19,775 nt of DNA, taken from the NCBI GenBank assembly GCA_023416335.1, contig JAEZHY010000259.1, positions 1-19,775 of the forward strand. The letters are read 5' to 3'. The first letter of the stretch is position 1. Every line of letters starts with the position of its first letter. The notes below the pieces were generated by a model that saw nothing but the letters and a program-made list of their open reading frames with translations, did not search any database and was not told the DNA's origin. Positions 15,238 through 19,775 of the stretch are shown here, in pieces. The position numbers and the translations under genes were made by a program. The stretch comes from Pseudomonadota bacterium (GTDB taxonomy: Bacteria; Desulfobacterota; Syntrophobacteria; Syntrophobacterales; Syntrophobacteraceae).

Positions 15238-16395
15238 CTATGCTTCGACTTCTTCTTTGACCGAAATGGCGATCTTATAGAGAACGGTCAAGACAAAGAA
15301 ACCGGTTGCCCAGACGCCCAGTGCAATCATTATCTCAGGAATGCTGGGAGCGTATTCGCGAACCTGTTCCAGTCCGTTGGGAATGAAACCGGCGATCACG
15401 AATCCGATGCCTTTTTCGAGCCACATGGCAAAGAATACGCATGCGCATGCGATCTTGAGCAGCTTCTCGTTATCCCTTGTACCGGGCTTGAGCAACAGTA
15501 CGATCGCCGATACGGAGAGAATAACGAACAGCCACATAACCGGGACCAGGTTGGTATGGCCTTCGAGTCCGACGAAAAGATACTTCAGCGAAGCCATATG
15601 GCCGGGTATGTTGCTGTAGAAGGCCGTGAAGAATTCAAGGCCTACAAAGAAGATGCTGATAAGCATGGCATAGGTCATGATGGTGGCCAGCTTATTGATG
15701 GCAGCCTTGCCGGGATCGAACTTGCTGTACTTCTTCACGATGAAGGAAAGAAGTATAAGCAGGGCGGGACCGGCGCAGAAGGCCGAAGAAAGAAAGCGTG
15801 CGGCCAGAATTGCGGTCAGCCAGAGATGCCGTGACGGAAGACCTGCGTACAGGAAGGCCGTAACCGTGTGAATCGAAACTGCCCAGGGAATGGATATATA
15901 GATGAGCGGTTTCACCCACTTGGGATAATGGGTCCCCTTACGCTCGGCTTCGAGGACGTTCCAGCCGATCAGGACGTTCAGGAGGAGATAACCGTTCAGA
16001 ACGATCATGTCCCAGAACAGGATCGAGTTGGGCGTCGGGTAAAGGAGAACGTTCAGAAGGCGCATCGGTTTACCAAGATCGACCACGATGAAGAGAAGAC
16101 ACATGGTTACCGCTGCTATGGCGAGAAACTCGCCAAGGATGGTTATTCTGCCGAATTCCTTTACATTGTGCAGGTAATAGGGCAGGACCACCATAACCGC
16201 CGAAGCGGCCACACCGACAAGGTAAGTGAACTGAGCGATATAGAGTCCCCAGGAGACGTCTCTGCTCAGCCCGGTTATCGTGAGGCCTCGGCTCAACTGA
16301 GTAAGCCAGGCCACAGCTCCCAGGCCCATGAAGATGAGCAGGATTCCAAGGAGCTTGTAGTATTTCGTGTTTCCTGTAAGTGCTCTCTCAAGCAT
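15238..16395 (-). CDS. dsrP: DsrP, NrfD/PsrC-type integral membrane subunit of DsrMKJOP
   Basis: DsrP is the quinone-interacting membrane subunit paired with the periplasmic DsrO and DsrJ. The 385-residue protein has about ten hydrophobic segments in the NrfD pattern. Characteristic stretches are VSWGLYIAQFTYLVGVAASA, VVDLGKPMRLLNVLLYPTPN, and GYLLLNVLIGW. The later part has SFIVKKYSKFDPGKAAINKL and FAMWLEKGIGFVIAGFIPN, typical of DsrP/Hmc-type members. No cofactor cysteine motif is seen, as expected. GGGGTGGGAC lies just before the ATG. It follows dsrO by 10 bases, and a terminator follows it. Confidence 0.95.
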   Translation of the reverse strand: MLERALTGNTKYYKLLGILLIFMGLGAVAWLTQLSRGLTITGLSRDVSWGLYIAQFTYLVGVAASAVMVVLPYYLHNVKEFGRITILGEFLAIAAVTMCLLFIVVDLGKPMRLLNVLLYPTPNSILFWDMIVLNGYLLLNVLIGWNVLEAERKGTHYPKWVKPLIYISIPWAVSIHTVTAFLYAGLPSRHLWLTAILAARFLSSAFCAGPALLILLSFIVKKYSKFDPGKAAINKLATIMTYAMLISIFFVGLEFFTAFYSNIPGHMASLKYLFVGLEGHTNLVPVMWLFVILSVSAIVLLLKPGTRDNEKLLKIACACVFFAMWLEKGIGFVIAGFIPNGLEQVREYAPSIPEIMIALGVWATGFFVLTVLYKIAISVKEEVEA

Positions 16396-16405
16396 GTCCC
16401 ACCCC

Positions 16406-17188
16406 TTAAATTATGTAGTAAACGCCAGGTTGAGTCCCCAGATCGGGTTTTCGCCTGATCGAAAAATGCTCCGCAAGAATCTTGCGCACCTCGGAAGCGG
16501 GGTCTTCGAGATCCCCGAAGGTGAGCGCTTTGCACTTGCACGCTTCGACACACGCCGGGATTTTGCCGGCCGCGAGCCGTTCCTCGCAGAAGTTGCACTT
16601 CTCGACAACCCCTCGTTCCCTGGTCGGGAAAGTGGGATTCTGCTCGGTCTTTATATAATCGCGCGGGTCCCTGAAATTAAAGCTTCTCGCGCCGTAGGGA
16701 CAACCGGCCATGCAGTACCGGCAGCCGATGCAGCGGTGGAAGTCCATCATCGTGATGCCGTCGGCTCTTTTGAAGGTGGCCTTCGTCGGGCAGACGCGCG
16801 TGCAGGGGGCGTTCGTGCAATGGTTGCACAGCACCATGAACGGCTTCTCTTTAATATCTTCAGGCTCGAAGCCGCTTTCCTGGCCGGGGAAGACATGTTC
16901 GTACTTCTCGGCCCAGATCCACTTGATCTCTTCTTTCTGCGTTCCGATATCGGGTACGTTATGAGTCGTGTGGCAGGCCAGGATGCAATCTTTGCAGCCG
17001 GGCTTTCCCTTTTCCCAACACTTCCTCATATCGATAACCATGCCCCATCTTTTTGCGGTCAGGCCTTGCGGATTGTCCATAACCTTTGGAACATCTGTTT
17101 TCGCAAGAGCATCCAAAACCGGCAGGGACCCCAACCCCAGCGCGCATACGCCGCCGATTTTCAGAAAATTCCTTCTGCTAGTTTCCAT
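16406..17188 (-). CDS. dsrO: DsrO, Tat-exported ferredoxin-like subunit of DsrMKJOP
   Basis: DsrO is a periplasmic iron-sulfur protein that passes electrons between DsrJ and DsrP. The 260-residue protein begins METSRRNFLKIGGVCALGLG, a twin-arginine signal with RRNFLK. Cysteines group as four clusters: Cys57/65/68/72, Cys121/124/129/133 (CNHCTNAPCTRVCP), Cys153/156/159/163 (CIGCRYCMAGCP) and Cys198/201/213/217. The family usually binds several [4Fe-4S] clusters through these. The ATG overlaps the dsrJ stop by one base (TAATG) and has a strong GGAG upstream. The Tat signal links it to the TatA encoded at 10168-10335. Confidence 0.96.
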   Translation of the reverse strand: METSRRNFLKIGGVCALGLGSLPVLDALAKTDVPKVMDNPQGLTAKRWGMVIDMRKCWEKGKPGCKDCILACHTTHNVPDIGTQKEEIKWIWAEKYEHVFPGQESGFEPEDIKEKPFMVLCNHCTNAPCTRVCPTKATFKRADGITMMDFHRCIGCRYCMAGCPYGARSFNFRDPRDYIKTEQNPTFPTRERGVVEKCNFCEERLAAGKIPACVEACKCKALTFGDLEDPASEVRKILAEHFSIRRKPDLGTQPGVYYII

Positions 17189-17601
17189 TACTTGTTCTCC
17201 TTTGGGGGAATGTGGCAATTCCAGCAGTAAGGCGTGGAATCCAGCTTGAGTCCTGCATACGTATGGCACTGATCGCAGAATTGGGCCTTATTGGAGTGGC
17301 AGCGGACACACTCGTTCTGAAGGCTCATCTCGTACGTTTTGCCATCACTTGCCACATACATTCTCTTGCCGTTCCGGACAACTTCGGTTCTCCAGTCATT
17401 GAGAAGCTGCATGTGCCCGGTGATCATTTCTTCCTTCGGCAGAATGCACTGTTTCTGCGCCATCTTCGCGATGACGGGGGTGTCGATCTTGGGATCGGGC
17501 GGAGGCGCGGCCTTGCCGTGATTGAACCATATCGGGAACGTTACCAGCCCGAAGAAAATCGCCAGGCCGATAAGGATATATTTTCCATCATATATCTTCA
17601 T
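17188..17601 (-). CDS. dsrJ: DsrJ, periplasmic triheme cytochrome c
   Basis: DsrJ is the c-type cytochrome subunit of DsrMKJOP, anchored by an uncleaved N-terminal helix. The 137-residue protein has that helix at about 8-26, then a Pro/Asp-rich stretch. Three heme-binding motifs are packed at the C-terminus: CVRCH (98-102), CDQCH (109-113) and CWNCH (126-130). Cys52 in QKQCILPKEEMITGHMQLL fits the family's unusual His/Cys heme ligation. I chose the ATG at 17601 (MKIYDGKYIL), preceded by GGAGG. It overlaps dsrK by 14 bases, which suggests coupling. An upstream in-frame start at 17637 lies well inside dsrK. Heme attachment would need the cytochrome c assembly system that the CcsA-type protein nearby represents. 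Confidence 0.95.
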   Translation of the reverse strand: MKIYDGKYILIGLAIFFGLVTFPIWFNHGKAAPPPDPKIDTPVIAKMAQKQCILPKEEMITGHMQLLNDWRTEVVRNGKRMYVASDGKTYEMSLQNECVRCHSNKAQFCDQCHTYAGLKLDSTPYCWNCHIPPKENK

Positions 17602-19207
17602 TCTCAGTATCCTCCATTCCGGGCAGAGGCTCGCCACGCAGGTCCGTGGTCCTCTCCTGCTCGCCTTCCATCACAAGGGCGTTCCCAACCAGTTCGTGGA
17701 TTCCGTAAACGGTTACGTCCGGAACCCAGTAATTCATGGACGCGGTAAGCACTGCGCGGTCGATTGCACAGATACACGAAAGGGCATTTACCCCGTGTTT
17801 TTCATTGACATACTTTACCGCATTGGCCCTGGGCAGGCCGCCGCGCATTCTGTATTCCATGAATTCGTCGTTGTTCAGACCGGAGCCGCTGCCGCAGCAG
17901 AAGGTCTGCTCGCGAATCGTGTTGGGCGGCATTTCATAGAAATTGTTCACCACGTTCTTGAGGACGTAACGGGGCTCTTCCAAGAATCCCATGCCGCGCG
18001 AGGTGTTGCAGGAATCATGATAGGTCATGATCAGGTTGTCGTTGCGGCTCGGATCGAGTTTGAGCTTGCCGTTCTTGATCAGGTCTGCGGTGAATTCGAC
18101 GATGTGCGCCATCTTGGTGGATTTTGCACTGTCGAATTTCGTGCCGGTGATGGGGGATGTGGGTACTTCGAGGAAATCGGCCGGGCCGTTCATCGTGTCC
18201 ATATACTGGTTGATGACGCGCCACATGTGGCCGCACTCCCCGCCGAGGATCCACTTTACGCCCAGGCGTTTGGCTTCGGCGTACATCTTGGCGTTGAGGC
18301 GCTTCATCATCTCGTGCGAGGTGAACATGCCGAAGTTTCCGCCCTCGGAAGCGTAGGTGCTCCAGGTGTAATCGAGCCCGATCTCATGGAAGAGCATCAG
18401 GTAACCCATGAGGGTGTAAGTACCGGGATCGGCGAAGACGTCGCCGGAAGGAGTGATGAACAGAACTTCCGCGCCCTTGCGGTTGAAAGTCGGTTCTACC
18501 CTGATGCCGGCTACCGCTTCGATTTCATCGACGAAAAAGTCGATCATATCCTTGAAAGCATGCGGCTGAATTCCGAGGTGGTTTCCATTGTTGTAACAGT
18601 TGGCAACCGGACCCACGACCCAGTCGATGTTGCAGCCTATCAGGTTGAGAAGCTCGCGGCCTATCATGGTGATTTCGGCCGTGTCGATTCCATAGGGGCA
18701 GAAGAGCGAACAGCGGCGGCATTCCGTGCACTGGAAGAAGTACATGAACCATTCTTTGATCACTTCTTCCGTGAGTTCACGGGCGCCGGCCATTTTCCCC
18801 ATGAGCTTACCGGCCAGGGTGAAGTCTTTCCGGTAGATCGACCTGAGAAGTTCGGCTCTCAGGACGGGCATGTTCTTCGGATCGCCGGAACCAATATAGA
18901 AATGGCACTTATCCGCGCATGCGCCGCAGCGAACGCAGATATCCATGAAGACCCGGAGCGAGCGATACTTGTGCAGTCTCTCACGGATTCCCTCAAGGAT
19001 GATCTTTTTCCAGTCGGAGGGCAGCTTCCAGTCTTCATCCATAGGCGACCACTCGCGCGGATTGGCGAGGCCGACCGCATTGAGATTTTTCGCCTTACCG
19101 GGGTGGCTGAAATTACCCGGCCTGAAAATGGCCGGCGTATCCATCCATCCCGTCTTGGGAAGCGCATGATCTATTACGAGTTCGTTTGGTTTGGGGACCT
19201 TAGCCAT
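17588..19207 (-). CDS. dsrK: DsrK, HdrD-like iron-sulfur subunit of DsrMKJOP
   Basis: DsrK is the cytoplasmic subunit thought to reduce the DsrC trisulfide using electrons from DsrM. The 539-residue protein has two ferredoxin-type clusters: Cys91/94/97/101 (CVRCGACADKC) and Cys160/163/166/170 (CTECRRCSLFCP). HdrD-type CCG elements follow at GGECGHMW (Cys325), HDSCNTSRGMG (Cys400), FCCGSGSGLNND (Cys437/438) and SCICAIDRAV (Cys478/480). These fit the noncubane cluster site of heterodisulfide reductase-like proteins. No signal peptide or membrane segment is seen. AAGGAG precedes the ATG. The start lies 40 bases after the dsrM stop, and those bases include a copy of dsrM C-terminal coding sequence. 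dsrJ begins inside its 3' end. Confidence 0.97.
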   Translation of the reverse strand: MAKVPKPNELVIDHALPKTGWMDTPAIFRPGNFSHPGKAKNLNAVGLANPREWSPMDEDWKLPSDWKKIILEGIRERLHKYRSLRVFMDICVRCGACADKCHFYIGSGDPKNMPVLRAELLRSIYRKDFTLAGKLMGKMAGARELTEEVIKEWFMYFFQCTECRRCSLFCPYGIDTAEITMIGRELLNLIGCNIDWVVGPVANCYNNGNHLGIQPHAFKDMIDFFVDEIEAVAGIRVEPTFNRKGAEVLFITPSGDVFADPGTYTLMGYLMLFHEIGLDYTWSTYASEGGNFGMFTSHEMMKRLNAKMYAEAKRLGVKWILGGECGHMWRVINQYMDTMNGPADFLEVPTSPITGTKFDSAKSTKMAHIVEFTADLIKNGKLKLDPSRNDNLIMTYHDSCNTSRGMGFLEEPRYVLKNVVNNFYEMPPNTIREQTFCCGSGSGLNNDEFMEYRMRGGLPRANAVKYVNEKHGVNALSCICAIDRAVLTASMNYWVPDVTVYGIHELVGNALVMEGEQERTTDLRGEPLPGMEDTENEDI

Positions 19208-19211
19208 TGTT

Positions 19212-19319
19212 CGTATAACTCCTTGTCAACGGGTAATCCGGCCTCAATCAACTCTTTGCTGAGGTGGTTTGTATGTCTTCTTTCTCCACGGGCAGTCCGG
19301 CCTCGATCATCTTTTCCCT
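19212..19319 (-). repeat. Imperfect tandem duplication at the dsrM-dsrK junction
   Basis: The copy in the dsrM 3' end (19279-19319) and the copy covering the dsrM stop and dsrK leader (19220-19260) align without gaps at an offset of 59 bases. By hand count 31 of 41 positions match. The copies encode MIEAGLPVEKE (dsrM frame) and LIEAGLPVDKE (shifted frame). The second copy also contains the AAGGAG ribosome binding site of dsrK. Confidence 0.75.
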
Positions 19320-19775
19320 GAAATGATCTTCATATTCCGCATAGGTGTGGACTTTCACCGGGTAATTCCAGGGATTGATGTGGCGCACGATCCGGCTGTC
19401 GTTCGGCTGGTTCCGGGTCGGGCTGAGGAAGATCCCGCCTGCATGCATCAGCTTGCTGAACGGAAAGTAGGCCAACAGGGTGCTTACCAGGAAAAGGTGG
19501 ATATAGAAGATTACCCCGATGCCTTCCGGAACTACGGGATTGAAGGTGACAAGCCCCATGACGAGCTGCTTGACTTTGATGATGTCAACTTTGGTTATGT
19601 AACGGGTAAGAATGCCGGTGACGCCGATCATGAAAATAAGAATGAGAGGAAAGTAATCGGCCGGCAGAGAAATGTAGCGTACCTGCGGAATGATGACTCT
19701 TCTGACGAACAGGTAAGTGACCGCTGCAATGAAAAGACCGTCGGTGATGTAAATGCCCGGCAGACCCACCTGGAG
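19248..19775 (-). CDS. dsrM: DsrM, NarI-like cytochrome b subunit of DsrMKJOP, N-terminus beyond the window
   Basis: DsrM is the diheme b, quinol-facing membrane subunit that pairs with DsrK. About 175 C-terminal residues are in the window, roughly half of a typical DsrM. The open frame continues past the right edge, so no start is visible. At least three hydrophobic segments are seen, with VPEGIGVIFYIHLFLVSTLL and PFSKLMHAGGIFLSPTRNQ typical of NarI/DsrM proteins. A polar cytoplasmic tail with HINPWNYPVKVHTYAEYEDH follows. The tail contains MIEAGLPVEKE, and a near-copy of this coding segment lies just after the stop in another frame. The operon promoter must be upstream, outside the window. 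Confidence 0.94.
   Translation of the reverse strand, partial: LQVGLPGIYITDGLFIAAVTYLFVRRVIIPQVRYISLPADYFPLILIFMIGVTGILTRYITKVDIIKVKQLVMGLVTFNPVVPEGIGVIFYIHLFLVSTLLAYFPFSKLMHAGGIFLSPTRNQPNDSRIVRHINPWNYPVKVHTYAEYEDHFREKMIEAGLPVEKEDIQTTSAKS

Noticed and set aside
17522..19321. A 599-codon plus-strand open frame opposite dsrK
   Set aside because: It is an antisense shadow of DsrK, whose cysteine motifs are unmistakable.
1..19775. tRNA, rRNA, insertion sequences, phage genes or defence systems
   Set aside because: None was seen on either strand. Every long reading frame that survives inspection is a core metabolic, envelope, repair or respiratory gene.

Overview
The window comes from a moderately GC-rich bacterium that respires sulfite or sulfate, most likely one of the Desulfobacterota (former Deltaproteobacteria), perhaps near Syntrophobacterales. 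The main reason is a nearly complete dsrMKJOP operon, which encodes the membrane complex of dissimilatory sulfite reduction. Genes for siroheme, heme and cytochrome c maturation and a TatA lie beside it. The genus is a guess; no rRNA or tRNA gene is present. All genes except ssb are on the minus strand, so gene order within each transcript runs from high to low coordinates.

Region 1 (about 1-8800) is a housekeeping block read right to left: plsC (phospholipid acyltransferase), rnj (RNase J), ftsK (chromosome translocase), lolA (lipoprotein carrier), pdxA (vitamin B6 synthesis) and uvrA (excision repair, cut by the left edge). The first five are tightly spaced or overlapping. A gap of about 190 bases with an inverted repeat separates pdxA from uvrA. 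The UvrA reads in one frame but lacks about 90 residues that the family normally has as its insertion domain.

Region 2 (about 8800-10170) holds a divergent promoter region and ssb on the plus strand. The SSB has a Gly/Gln/Tyr-rich linker made of 21-24 bp tandem repeats. A 540-base gene-free stretch follows, containing a palindrome, REP-like repeats and a strong two-way terminator.

Region 3 (about 10168-13641) is a probable operon: a siroheme synthase-type dehydrogenase/chelatase, a CcsA/HemX-type membrane protein, hemA, an unrecognised cysteine-rich small protein and tatA. It joins tetrapyrrole synthesis, cytochrome c maturation and Tat export.

Region 4 is a long-chain polyprenyl diphosphate synthase (13929-14948), presumably for the menaquinone side chain.

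Region 5 (15238-19775) is dsrM (C-terminal half only), dsrK, dsrJ, dsrO and dsrP, ending in a textbook terminator. DsrM and DsrP exchange electrons with quinone, DsrJ is a triheme cytochrome c, DsrO is a Tat-exported iron-sulfur protein, and DsrK is the cytoplasmic HdrD-like subunit. Region 3 would supply siroheme, heme, cytochrome c assembly and Tat capacity for this system.

I found no clearly new system. The points most worth a second look are the UvrA domain loss, an out-of-frame duplication at the dsrM-dsrK junction, the unrecognised cysteine-rich protein, and the repeat cluster after ssb.
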